A stretch of 64,000 bases of DNA from Clostridiales bacterium (GTDB taxonomy: Bacteria > Bacillota > Clostridia > Christensenellales > CAG-138): positions 30,987 to 94,986 of the forward strand of contig SFCQ01000005.1 of NCBI GenBank assembly GCA_004558525.1, given 5' to 3'. A program made the translations under genes and the position numbers. Shown here piece after piece: positions 26,263-33,893 of this stretch (position 1 is its first letter; every line of letters starts with the position of its first letter). The notes below the pieces were generated by a model, which saw nothing but the letters and a program-made list of their open reading frames with translations, had not been told where the DNA came from and made no database searches.

Positions 26263-26877
26263 TTAGGAGCCGAGGCCCGCAAAGCCCATGAAAGCCACGG
26301 ACATGAGGCCGGCTATTATAAGCGAGCTTGAAAAGCCCTTGAGACAATTGGGCACCTTCGATGTTTCTAGCCTCTCCCTTACGCCGGCCATAAGCACTAT
26401 GGCGAGCAGGAAGCCCAAGGCGCCGAATACGCCGTTCAATACCGAGAAAAGCAGATCGTACTCTACAAGCTGACCGCCTATGGTTATGGGATCGCCTATG
26501 TTAAGCAGGCAAACGCCCAAAACCGCGCAGTTGGTGGTTATAAGCGGCAGATATATGCCGAGCGCCTTATAAAGCGACGGGCTGCTCTTTTTGATGAACA
26601 TTTCAACTATCTGCACCAGGCTGGCTATTACCAGTATGAACACTATGGTGTTCAGGTAAGCAAGCCCAAGCGGCACGAGCAGATAAGTGTATATAAGATA
26701 GGTGAAAAGCGAGGCAAGAGCCATTACAAACGTGACGGCGAGACCCATGCCGGTAGCGGTTTCGACCTTGTTGGATACGCCGAGGAATGGGCAGTTGCCA
26801 AGATAACGAGAGAATATGAAGTTGTTGGTAAGCACGCAGTTTACCATGAACAGAAGCACCTTCACTATGCCGCTCAT
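26263..26877 (-). CDS. rnfA: Rnf electron-transport complex subunit A
   Basis: 204 residues, six membrane helices, with the family-typical NCVLTNNFIFSRYLGNCPFLG near the N-terminus and TNCAVLGVCL in the middle, which carry the Cys residues of the membrane Fe-S centre shared with RnfE. The ATG overlaps the rnfE stop by 4 bp (translational coupling). Confidence 0.95.
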   Translation of the reverse strand: MSGIVKVLLFMVNCVLTNNFIFSRYLGNCPFLGVSNKVETATGMGLAVTFVMALASLFTYLIYTYLLVPLGLAYLNTIVFILVIASLVQIVEMFIKKSSPSLYKALGIYLPLITTNCAVLGVCLLNIGDPITIGGQLVEYDLLFSVLNGVFGALGFLLAIVLMAGVRERLETSKVPNCLKGFSSSLIIAGLMSVAFMGFAGLGS

Positions 26878-27518
26878 GCGCGTATCACTCCTTTCTCATC
26901 ACTCTTTTTCTTTGCAGCCTTTTCGGTGAAGTAGTTGGCAATGCCAAGCACAAGACCGAATACAATGAAGCCGCCGGGCGCCATGAGCGCAAGAAGCATG
27001 GGCTCAAAGCCGGCGCCGAATATGCTTATGCCGAATATGCTGCCGCTGCCGAGTATCTCACGCACCATACCGATAACGGTTATTGCAAGCGTAAAGCCTG
27101 CGCCCATGCCAAGACCGTCCGCCGCGCTGAGCAAAGGCCCGTTTTTGCTTGCAAACGCCTCAGCCCTTGCAAGTATTATGCAGTTGACGACGATAAGCGG
27201 TATGAATATGCCAAGGCTCGCGTAAAGCGCAGGCACAAAGGCTTTCACTATCATCTCTACCAATGTAACGAAGGTACATATAACGACTACGAACGCCGGA
27301 ATACGGATCTTATCAGGAATGATGTTCCTAAGCAGGGATATGACCACGTTTGAACCGACAAGCACAAACGTTGCCGCCGCGCCCATACCGACGGCGTTTG
27401 TAGCGCTGGTTGTCGAAGCGAGCGTGGGGCATATGCCCAGAACAAGCCTCAGCGTCGGGTTTTCGTTGAGTATTCCGTTAAAGAATACGCTTGAAAGTGT
27501 CTTTTCTTTTTTAGCCAT
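26874..27518 (-). CDS. rnfE: Rnf electron-transport complex subunit E
   Basis: 214 residues, membrane-embedded, with NENPTLRLVLGICPTLAST near residue 17 and VNCIILARAEAFA near residue 110, the Cys-containing half-helix motifs paired with RnfA. The start overlaps the rnfD stop by 8 bp. In most clostridial operons rnfG lies directly upstream of rnfE; here rnfD does. Confidence 0.95.
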   Translation of the reverse strand: MAKKEKTLSSVFFNGILNENPTLRLVLGICPTLASTTSATNAVGMGAAATFVLVGSNVVISLLRNIIPDKIRIPAFVVVICTFVTLVEMIVKAFVPALYASLGIFIPLIVVNCIILARAEAFASKNGPLLSAADGLGMGAGFTLAITVIGMVREILGSGSIFGISIFGAGFEPMLLALMAPGGFIVFGLVLGIANYFTEKAAKKKSDEKGVIRA

Positions 27519-28482
27519 TGGCCTTTTCCTCCTTCAGGCGGCCATAAAGCCGGGGCTTAACATATTTATCAAGAAGAGGAGTGACTATATTCATAATGAG
27601 TATGCCATAGGTCACGCCTTCCGGATAGTTGCAGAAGTTCCTTATTACGACAACTATTATGCCGCAGCCGGCAGCATAGATGAATTGGCCTTTTGAGCTC
27701 ATCGGGCTGGTGGTATAATCCGTTGCCATGAACACGGCGCCGAGCATGACGCCGCCGGCCAGTATGGCCTGCACAGGGTCGTTGCCAAGTATTGCCGAGA
27801 ACACGAATACCACCGCAAGGAACGTTACTGGTATGCGCCAGGTTATTACCCTGCGCATGAGCATGTAGATAAGGCCGATAAGTATGGCAGCCTTCGATAC
27901 CTCGCCTATACAGCCGGGTATATTGCCAAGGAACATGTCAAGATAAGTAGCGTTGTAGCTTCCGCTAAGCACCGTTGCGCTGGTAACACCGTCCGCAGCG
28001 GCCTGCTCCCAGAATGGAAGCGACTTGAAAAGGAAAACGCTGCCGTTCCAGTCGGACGGTATGAACGTGGTCATGCGCACGGGCCAGCTTGCAAGCATTA
28101 TACCCCTTGCGGCAAGCGCGGGATTGACGAAGTTATCGCCTATGCCGCCGAAAAGCTGCTTAACGAGTATTATCGCAAGGCCGCTGCCGATCACGGGCAG
28201 CCACCATGGCGCCGTTGGCGGGAGGTTTAGGCCAACAAGAAGGCCGGTGACAGCCGCGCTCAGGTCGCCTACCCTTATGGTCTTATGCGTAAGCTTCTGC
28301 CAAAGATACTCAAACAGGACCGCTGAAAATGTGGATATAACCACCAGCAGCGCCGCGTTTACGCCAAAGTAGTATATGCCGGCTATGGTAGCGGGCATAA
28401 GCGCGATTATAACATCGAGCATCAAGGAGCGCGTGTTCTGCTGGCTGCGCACATGTGGCGCGGTTGAAATATACAGGCTCAT
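27511..28482 (-). CDS. rnfD: Rnf electron-transport complex subunit D
   Basis: 323 residues from MSLYISTAPHVRSQQNT, the conserved start; an upstream in-frame ATG overlaps rnfC and lacks support. Multiple membrane helices. A probable covalent-FMN site is visible as DGVTSATVL (about residues 155-163). Full length, not fused to RnfG: the C-terminus ends normally in KPRLYGRLKEEKANG and runs directly into rnfE. RnfD is a core ion-translocating, flavin-bearing subunit. Confidence 0.94.
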   Translation of the reverse strand: MSLYISTAPHVRSQQNTRSLMLDVIIALMPATIAGIYYFGVNAALLVVISTFSAVLFEYLWQKLTHKTIRVGDLSAAVTGLLVGLNLPPTAPWWLPVIGSGLAIILVKQLFGGIGDNFVNPALAARGIMLASWPVRMTTFIPSDWNGSVFLFKSLPFWEQAAADGVTSATVLSGSYNATYLDMFLGNIPGCIGEVSKAAILIGLIYMLMRRVITWRIPVTFLAVVFVFSAILGNDPVQAILAGGVMLGAVFMATDYTTSPMSSKGQFIYAAGCGIIVVVIRNFCNYPEGVTYGILIMNIVTPLLDKYVKPRLYGRLKEEKANG

Positions 28483-28483
28483 A

Positions 28484-29812
28484 TTACTTCCTCCTTGCCG
28501 CGGCGGCAATTGCGTCCTTAGTGTTCTTGAATGCCGCGGTCAGCCATCTTCTTGAGGGGCAGGCATAGGAGCAGCAGCCGCACAGTATGCAGTCCATAAC
28601 GTGGTTGGCTTTTGCGCCTTCAAGGTTGCCGGCATCGCAAAGATGCTTGAGCTTATACGGGTCAAGACCCATCGGGCAAGCCTCTACGCAGTGCGCGCAG
28701 CGGATACATGGCTCCTCAACAACGCTCTTGGCGTCCTTTTCATTATATACGACAACGCCGCCGTTGGCCTTGGCAATGGGAAGATCCGCATTGGCGGCGC
28801 AAACGCCCGTCATGCCTCCGCCCATAACTATCTTGCCGGCTTCCTCGCTGTAACCACCGCATTCGCCTATCATGTCGGCAACGATGGTGCCTATCCTTAC
28901 CCTGAGGTTAGCGGGATTTATCACCTTGCCCGTTACCGTGGTTATGCGCTCTATAAGCGGCTTGCCGTCTATAACGGCATCGGCTATGGCGGCGGCGGTA
29001 GCGACGTTGGTGACTATGGTATGCACCTCAATAGGAAGCTTTCCGCTTGGTACCTGGCGGCCGGTAACGGCGTGTATAAGCTGCTTTTCACCGCCCTGCG
29101 GGTACTTGGTGCGAAGCACGGCTATCTCCACCCCTTCGCGGCCGGCAGCGGCCTTGCGCATAGATTCAACGGCCTCCATCTTGTTGTCCTCTATGGCTAT
29201 TACGCCGCGCTTTACGCCCAAGGCGCGCATCTCGGCCCTTAGCCCGTCAACTACCCTTCTCGGCTCCTCTATCATCAGCCTGTAGTCGGCGGTAAGGAAT
29301 GTTTCGCACTCCGCGCCGTTGAGTATTATAGTGTCGCAGGTCTTACCCTCCGGAAGGGTGAGCTTTACATGCGCAGGGAAGCTGGCGCCGCCCATGCCGC
29401 ATATGCCGGCGGCCTTTATTGCCGGGATTATAAGGGACGGATCAACGGTTTCCACGTTGCCGTAGCCCTTTAAGCCGTCCACCCATTCGTCAGCAAAGTC
29501 ATTCTGTATGCATACGCACATAACGGGCGCCGCGCCTGTGGTGAGCCTCGGCTCAACGGCTGTGACCTCGCCTGAAATGCTGGCATGCACCGGAAGCCCG
29601 AGACCGCCGACAGGTTCGCCTATAAGCTGGCCAACCTTGACATGGTCGCCCTTTTGCACACAGGGCTTGGAGGGAGCCCCAAGGTGCATACTCATGGGTA
29701 TGACCACCGAATCGGACACGAACGGCCTGATTGGGGCGTTTCGGGTCGGCAGCTTGCCCTCATGCTGGCTATGCAGAGGGTGTACGCCGCCCTTAAAGGA
29801 ATACTTTGGCAA
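28484..29812 (-). CDS. rnfC: Rnf electron-transport complex subunit C (NADH/NAD+ side)
   Basis: 442 residues from a TTG start at 29812 (giving LPKYSFKGGVHPLH); GAAAGGCAGG lies seven bases upstream and FKGGVHP near the N-terminus is the family hallmark. An in-frame ATG at 29884 would add 24 unconserved residues. Motifs: GMGGASFPAHVKL (nucleotide/FMN binding, about residue 140) and two [4Fe-4S] sites CIRCAHCVEACP and CILCGCCSYACP near the C-terminus. It is the NAD+-interacting peripheral subunit and first gene of the rnfCDEAB operon. Confidence 0.93.
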   Translation of the reverse strand: MPKYSFKGGVHPLHSQHEGKLPTRNAPIRPFVSDSVVIPMSMHLGAPSKPCVQKGDHVKVGQLIGEPVGGLGLPVHASISGEVTAVEPRLTTGAAPVMCVCIQNDFADEWVDGLKGYGNVETVDPSLIIPAIKAAGICGMGGASFPAHVKLTLPEGKTCDTIILNGAECETFLTADYRLMIEEPRRVVDGLRAEMRALGVKRGVIAIEDNKMEAVESMRKAAAGREGVEIAVLRTKYPQGGEKQLIHAVTGRQVPSGKLPIEVHTIVTNVATAAAIADAVIDGKPLIERITTVTGKVINPANLRVRIGTIVADMIGECGGYSEEAGKIVMGGGMTGVCAANADLPIAKANGGVVVYNEKDAKSVVEEPCIRCAHCVEACPMGLDPYKLKHLCDAGNLEGAKANHVMDCILCGCCSYACPSRRWLTAAFKNTKDAIAAAARRK

Positions 29813-29915
29813 ACAAAGCACCTGCCTTTCGGATCTGTTGCAGATTTGATTTGATATTTTGACGGAAAAGAATGCGGCGTGCATACTTTTACGCTAAACA
29901 AACTGTATTTTCGAT

Positions 29916-29956
29916 ATTATAGCACACAATTAACGCATAGTGTAGTGTTTAACACT
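29916..29956 (-). promoter_or_regulatory. Putative rnf promoter -10 box and dyad operator
   Basis: On the minus strand a TATAAT (29916-29921) lies about 100 nt upstream of rnfC; no good -35 box is seen. AGTGTT-T-AACACT (29944-29956), a perfect 6-bp dyad, sits upstream in the space shared with the divergent QueG-like gene. Binding protein unknown; it does not match the Rex consensus. Confidence 0.4.
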
Positions 29957-30021
29957 CGTTACTTTTTTAACTTTCAAGCTGCTTGCTATACTTGAGGCCA
30001 TGATTATGATATGATGCAACT

Positions 30022-31002
30022 ATGATAAACGATTACATAAAAAGCTCGGCGCTTGAATTGGGCTTTGCCGGCGTATATATGCTAAGATTGGCCAAGCTTG
30101 AGGATTGGCGCGTACATGCGCTCACGCTTGGCACGGATCATGGCATGCCGTATGATATATCCATAAAATATCCGGACGCCTTTGCCGTGGCGATGCTGGT
30201 ATGGGCATATTCGCCGTTTGAAACAAGCGAAAGGATAAGCCCGTACTATATTGCGAGCAACGCCTCCTACCATGCGGCGAAAAAGCTTGAAGCCAGCCTT
30301 AAGCAAAGCGGCTTCAGCGTTGAGCGGGCGTTTGTGCCGGCAAGGGCGCTTGCGCTTGCAAACGGGCTTGGGCATCAGGGAAAAAACGGTCTTATGAGCA
30401 TTGCGCCGTATGGAACGAGGATAGTGCTTGAAACGCTTATAATAAACCAGCCGTGCGAGTTTTCCGTTATAAGCGATACAAATAATATATATAATATAAA
30501 CTATATACATAAAAAGGAAGAGATTAACGGAATATATGAAGAGGCGGCCTGCCCAAGCGGCTGCACGGCATGCATAAACGCCTGCCCCATGGGCGCGATA
30601 AGCCAAAACGGGCTTGATGTAAAGCGCTGCATGCGATATATAATGGAGAACGGATATACGGACGAGGTGAGAAAAAAGCAGGCGACTTTCCTTGGGTGCG
30701 AGGCATGTCAGAACGTTTGCCCAAAGAACAGCCGCTTGACAAGGCAAAAGCCTTCTGAAGCCATCAAAAGAGCCTTTGACATAAAAAGGCTGCTCGATGG
30801 CGACACAAAGGCGGCAAGGGAGATAGTAGGCCGCAACATAACGGGCAACGGCAGGCTCACTATGGAGGCGATAGCGTTTGCGGCGAGGGACGGCATGTAC
30901 GAAGGCGAGATAAGGGCGTGCCTCAACTCCCCCTTTGAGCAGGTGAGGCAGGCTGCAGGCTGGGCGATAAGCGAATATTTCGATAAATTATTGCAACGAT
31001 AA
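30022..31002 (+). CDS. QueG-like double [4Fe-4S] protein
   Basis: 326 residues, shorter than typical epoxyqueuosine reductase. Two ferredoxin-type clusters are visible, CPSGCTACINACP (about residue 177) and CEACQNVCP (about 230), followed by a HEAT-like helical tail (CLNSPFEQVRQAAGWAISEYF). The cobalamin-dependent QueG family reduces epoxyqueuosine in tRNA. However, the usual catalytic segment (DTGPVLER-type, followed by GWIGKN) reads FVPARALALANGLGHQGKN here, with no Asp, so activity as QueG is doubtful. A divergent QueG-like reductase is the safest name. Confidence 0.72.
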   Translation: MINDYIKSSALELGFAGVYMLRLAKLEDWRVHALTLGTDHGMPYDISIKYPDAFAVAMLVWAYSPFETSERISPYYIASNASYHAAKKLEASLKQSGFSVERAFVPARALALANGLGHQGKNGLMSIAPYGTRIVLETLIINQPCEFSVISDTNNIYNINYIHKKEEINGIYEEAACPSGCTACINACPMGAISQNGLDVKRCMRYIMENGYTDEVRKKQATFLGCEACQNVCPKNSRLTRQKPSEAIKRAFDIKRLLDGDTKAAREIVGRNITGNGRLTMEAIAFAARDGMYEGEIRACLNSPFEQVRQAAGWAISEYFDKLLQR

Positions 31003-31059
31003 TGCAAAGCATTGTTACCGAAACATAATTGAAGTTTGAGACTTTTGTAATACTTCTGT

Positions 31060-31096
31060 GATGCTTTTTCCCCGCCGATGCTTTATAATAAGCATC
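31060..31096 (+). promoter_or_regulatory. Triple GATGCTT half-site array with TATAAT in the dyad centre
   Basis: GATGCTT at 31060 and 31077 (17 bp apart) and its inverse AAGCATC at 31090-31096. The last two form a perfect dyad whose centre is exactly TATAAT (31084-31089). It looks like a -10 box covered by an operator. No good -35 is seen. Confidence 0.5.
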
Positions 31097-31143
31097 AGAA
31101 AGAGAGAGCAACCTTTCAAAAACGAGCAAACAACATGAGACCG

Positions 31144-31172
31144 GCCCTTCTGAAAAGAGGGGCTGTTTTTTT
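31144..31172 (+). terminator. Intrinsic terminator with GAAA tetraloop
   Basis: GCCCTTCT (31144-31151), GAAA loop, AGAGGGGC (31156-31163), then G and seven Ts. It lies about 75 nt after the TATAAT-centred dyad and before the promoter of the next gene, so it may end a short untranslated RNA, or terminate read-through from the QueG-like gene. Confidence 0.75.
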
Positions 31173-31183
31173 ATGCATTTTTG

Positions 31184-31212
31184 TTGACTGATAATCGAGT
31201 ATGGGGTATCCT
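31184..31212 (+). promoter_or_regulatory. Sigma-A-type promoter of the GyrI-like gene
   Basis: TTGACT (31184-31189) and TATCCT (31207-31212) with a 17-bp spacer, 45 bp before the ATG. The same TATCCT -10 variant occurs before pepV. Confidence 0.55.
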
Positions 31213-31256
31213 ATCTGATAAGGAAGCCACATAAATGCCATAGGAGAAAGCCCAAG

Positions 31257-32015
31257 ATGGAAACGGAAAACCGAAAAGCTGATAAGAAAAAAGCTAAGGA
31301 GCCTAAGCTCGCTCAGAACATAATGAACTGCGAAGCCAAAACCTTTATAGGCAAAAGGATCCACATAGTCACAAAGGACGGCGCTACGGGCGCGCAGGCA
31401 AGGGCCTTTATGAACAAGCTTGAGTCTGACGGCACCATGGAGCAGCTCAAGGCTTTTGCAGCCGAAGAAAAAAACTACATTGCCGGAATATGCACAAACT
31501 TCACGTCAAAGGGCTATGATTACTGGGTGGCCGTCGAGGTGGAGCCGGACATGGAAAGGCCCGAGGGCTTTGAGATGACAGAGACGCCTGAGGGCAGCTA
31601 CGCCTACTTTGAATGTGAAGGCGGCAGCGAGGAAGCCATCGCCAAAAAGTGGGAGGAGGTATACAACAAATGGTTCCCGAAATCGGGTTACAACCACAAG
31701 GGCACGCAGGAAATAGAGGTATATCCGGCAGGCGATATGGAGGCCGAGGGCTACCGCTGCACGCTGCTGGTTCCCGTCAGGCCGCTTGAAAAGATACCGC
31801 TGAGCAAATACAGGCGCAACAGCCTCGGCAGCGCGCCGTTCATACTGCTGGGCAGCGTTGTGGGCCTGCTGATAGCCGGAAACAAAGCTACGGATACAAA
31901 GACGATGCTCATCGCCGCGCTTATCGGCGGCGCGCTTGCGTGGTTCGTATACGACTACGTTATGAAAAGGCGCAGGCAGAGGGAAGAGGAAAAGGAGCAG
32001 GACAGCGACAGATAA
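31257..32015 (+). CDS. GyrI-like effector-binding domain protein with C-terminal membrane anchor
   Basis: 252 residues. Residues about 20-180 resemble the GyrI/AraC effector-binding fold: VTKDGATGAQARAFMNKLE, YDYWVAVEVEPD, YAYFECEGG, IAKKWEEVYNKWFPKSGY and a final beta strand YRCTLLVPVRP. Two hydrophobic helices follow (about 198-212 and 218-236), then a charged tail. Stand-alone GyrI-like proteins bind small molecules or hydrolyse reactive ones; here the domain is tethered to the membrane, which is unusual. AGGAG precedes the ATG. Confidence 0.72.
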   Translation: METENRKADKKKAKEPKLAQNIMNCEAKTFIGKRIHIVTKDGATGAQARAFMNKLESDGTMEQLKAFAAEEKNYIAGICTNFTSKGYDYWVAVEVEPDMERPEGFEMTETPEGSYAYFECEGGSEEAIAKKWEEVYNKWFPKSGYNHKGTQEIEVYPAGDMEAEGYRCTLLVPVRPLEKIPLSKYRRNSLGSAPFILLGSVVGLLIAGNKATDTKTMLIAALIGGALAWFVYDYVMKRRRQREEEKEQDSDR

Positions 32016-32070
32016 CGCGGCCTGTGCCTAAACCGCAAAAGAGCATATGCGCAGCATAAAACCGAGAAAC

Positions 32071-32103
32071 GCCCCTTAACAACCCCAGGGTTATCGACAG
32101 ACC
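32071..32103 (+). repeat. Dispersed intergenic repeat, short copy C
   Basis: GCCCCTTAACAACCCCAGGG and TTATCGACAG, the right-end core of the repeat family, directly followed by a strong terminator hairpin. Confidence 0.7.
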
Positions 32104-32105
32104 GA

Positions 32106-32146
32106 CACTTGGGGTCAGGTTGAGCGCCTGACCCCAAGTGCTTTTT
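32106..32146 (+). terminator. Intrinsic terminator after the GyrI-like gene
   Basis: Perfect 14-bp stem CACTTGGGGTCAGG / CCTGACCCCAAGTG with a 7-nt loop, followed by CTTTTT. It adjoins repeat copy C on its right, as in other copies. Confidence 0.85.
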
Positions 32147-32158
32147 ATGTAAGCTTTT

Positions 32159-32437
32159 TTATTCCGTTTTCAGAAAGCGGGAATAGCCGTTACCGTACTG
32201 GACGCAGCGGGAAATCCGGCTAAGGGTAGCTGAGGAGATGTCGGACTTGGCCATTACCTGGTTGTAGGTGTTGCCCTCCAGCAGAAGCCTGGCGGCGTAG
32301 CACCGCTCGGCCATGTTTTCCAGCTCTTTAACGGTACACAGATCCTCAAACAGCGCCCTGCAGTCGTCCGCACGGTCGATTGACGCGATAAGGGCGTAAA
32401 GGTCGTTCAGCTTCTTCTGCCGGACATCCTGCTCCAT
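32159..32437 (-). CDS. YerC/TrpR-like helix-turn-helix regulator
   Basis: 92 residues of the TrpR-like YerC/YecD family: DLYALIASIDRADDCRALFEDLCT, then the helix-turn-helix YNQVMAKSDISSATLSRISRC-type region and the YGNGYSRFL ending. It is a small all-helical DNA-binding protein. It lies 11 bp downstream of the amino-acid transporter operon in the same direction and probably regulates it. Ile codons are ATC/ATT rather than the ATA preferred elsewhere. Confidence 0.85.
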   Translation of the reverse strand: MEQDVRQKKLNDLYALIASIDRADDCRALFEDLCTVKELENMAERCYAARLLLEGNTYNQVMAKSDISSATLSRISRCVQYGNGYSRFLKTE

Positions 32438-32448
32438 GGAATTCCCTC

Positions 32449-33189
32449 CTAAAATCTTTCCTGTGCTCCCCGCAGAAAGGCCCTGGTCTTTTCGCTGCGC
32501 GGATGGTCGAATACGGCTTCGGGGGTACCGGTTTCTTCAATGACCCCTTCTGCCATATAGATTACCACATCCGCCACGGATTTTGCAAACTCCATTTCAT
32601 GCGTGACCACGATCATGGTGGTATTCCGCTCCTTAAGGCCGCGGATAACCCGCAGCACTTCACCCGTCAGCTCCGGATCAAGGGCCGAGGTCGGCTCGTC
32701 AAAGCAGAGTACCTCCGGATTCAGGGCCAGGGCGCGGGCAATGGCTACCCGCTGCTGCTGCCCGCCAGACAACTGCCAAGGGTAGGCGTCAACCTTTTGG
32801 GACAACCCCACCTGCTCCAGCAGACTAAGGGCTTTTTCGCGGATCTCATCTGCCGGATGCTGCTTCAGCAAAGAAGGGGCCAGGGTGACATTTTTCAGCA
32901 CGGTATACTGGGGGAAAAGGTTGAAATCCTGAAACACCAGGCCGAAATGCAGCCGGTTTTGGCGCACCTCTTCTTCGGAATTGCTTAGCAGCTCCTTGCC
33001 GTTTATCAGAATCTCTCCGGCATCGGGGGTTTCCAGAAAGTTCAGGCAGCGAAGCAGGGTGGTCTTGCCGCTGCCCGAGGAGCCGATTATGGAGAGCACC
33101 TGACCCTGCTCCAGAGAAAAACTGACGCCCTTGAGCACATCGGTGCTTCCAAACCCCTTTTTTAAGTTGTTGACCTGCAAGATTGGCAT
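32449..33189 (-). CDS. Polar amino-acid ABC transporter, ATP-binding protein
   Basis: 246 residues with Walker A GSSGSGKTT (about residue 34), Q-loop VFQDFNLFPQY, signature LSGGQQQR and Walker B VLCFDEPTSALD. It matches the GlnQ/TcyC type that powers import of polar amino acids or cystine. It is the third gene of the substrate-binding protein, permease, ATPase operon; 4 bp separate it from the permease. Confidence 0.94.
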   Translation of the reverse strand: MPILQVNNLKKGFGSTDVLKGVSFSLEQGQVLSIIGSSGSGKTTLLRCLNFLETPDAGEILINGKELLSNSEEEVRQNRLHFGLVFQDFNLFPQYTVLKNVTLAPSLLKQHPADEIREKALSLLEQVGLSQKVDAYPWQLSGGQQQRVAIARALALNPEVLCFDEPTSALDPELTGEVLRVIRGLKERNTTMIVVTHEMEFAKSVADVVIYMAEGVIEETGTPEAVFDHPRSEKTRAFLRGAQERF

Positions 33190-33193
33190 CCTG

Positions 33194-33835
33194 TCACCCC
33201 CTGAAATAGGATAGCTTCTTTTCCAGCTTGCCGAACAGAACCGTCAGGCCGCCATTGAAAACCAGATAAAAGACACCCGTGTAGAGAAGGGGCCAGAGCA
33301 GGCCCTTGCGGATAAACTGCTCGCCGGACCAAATGACCTCGTAAATGCCTATCACGCGGGCAAGGGAGGTATCTTTGACAAGGGTGATGACCTCGTTGCT
33401 CATGGGGGCGAGGATGCGCTTGATAACCTGAAGCAGCACGATTTTCCGGAATATCTGCCCCTTAGTCATGCCCAGCACCTGGCCGGCCTCGTACTGCCCC
33501 CTTGGGATGGACTCAATGCCGCCACGGTAGATTTCGGAAAAATAGCAGGCGTAGTTGATGGAAAAGGCTACAAGTGTGGCCGTGATGCGGGGCATGGCGG
33601 TCAGGCCGAGGATAAGGCCGGGGCCGAAGAAAATGATTATCAGCTGAAGCATCAGCGGCGTGCCGCGAATGACCCATACAAAGCCCCTGCTCAGTACGCG
33701 CAGCGGCGTCCAGCGGCTCATGGAGCCAAAGCAGATGACAAGACCCAGCGGGATGGAGAAAGCCAGCGTAAGTATAAAGATTTTCAGGGTTTCCAGGAAG
33801 CCGGACATTAGCTCCATAGTCACCGTAAGGAACAT
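33194..33835 (-). CDS. Polar amino-acid ABC transporter, permease
   Basis: 213 residues, about five membrane helices, His/Glu/Gln-type permease with the EAA loop GQYEAGQVLGMTKGQIFRKI around residues 138-157, which contacts the ATPase. RGTPLMLQLIIIFFG near residue 58 is typical. Likely a homodimer. Starts 58 bp after the binding-protein gene. Confidence 0.93.
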   Translation of the reverse strand: MFLTVTMELMSGFLETLKIFILTLAFSIPLGLVICFGSMSRWTPLRVLSRGFVWVIRGTPLMLQLIIIFFGPGLILGLTAMPRITATLVAFSINYACYFSEIYRGGIESIPRGQYEAGQVLGMTKGQIFRKIVLLQVIKRILAPMSNEVITLVKDTSLARVIGIYEVIWSGEQFIRKGLLWPLLYTGVFYLVFNGGLTVLFGKLEKKLSYFRG

Positions 33836-33893
33836 AATCGATTACCTCATGTTGAAATTGAATTGCGCTGCGGCGGGAAGCGCAGCGCAGCGC

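Noticed and set aside
29944..29956. Rex operator upstream of rnfC
   Set aside because: The dyad AGTGTT-T-AACACT does not fit the TTGTTAA-N4-TTAACAA consensus.
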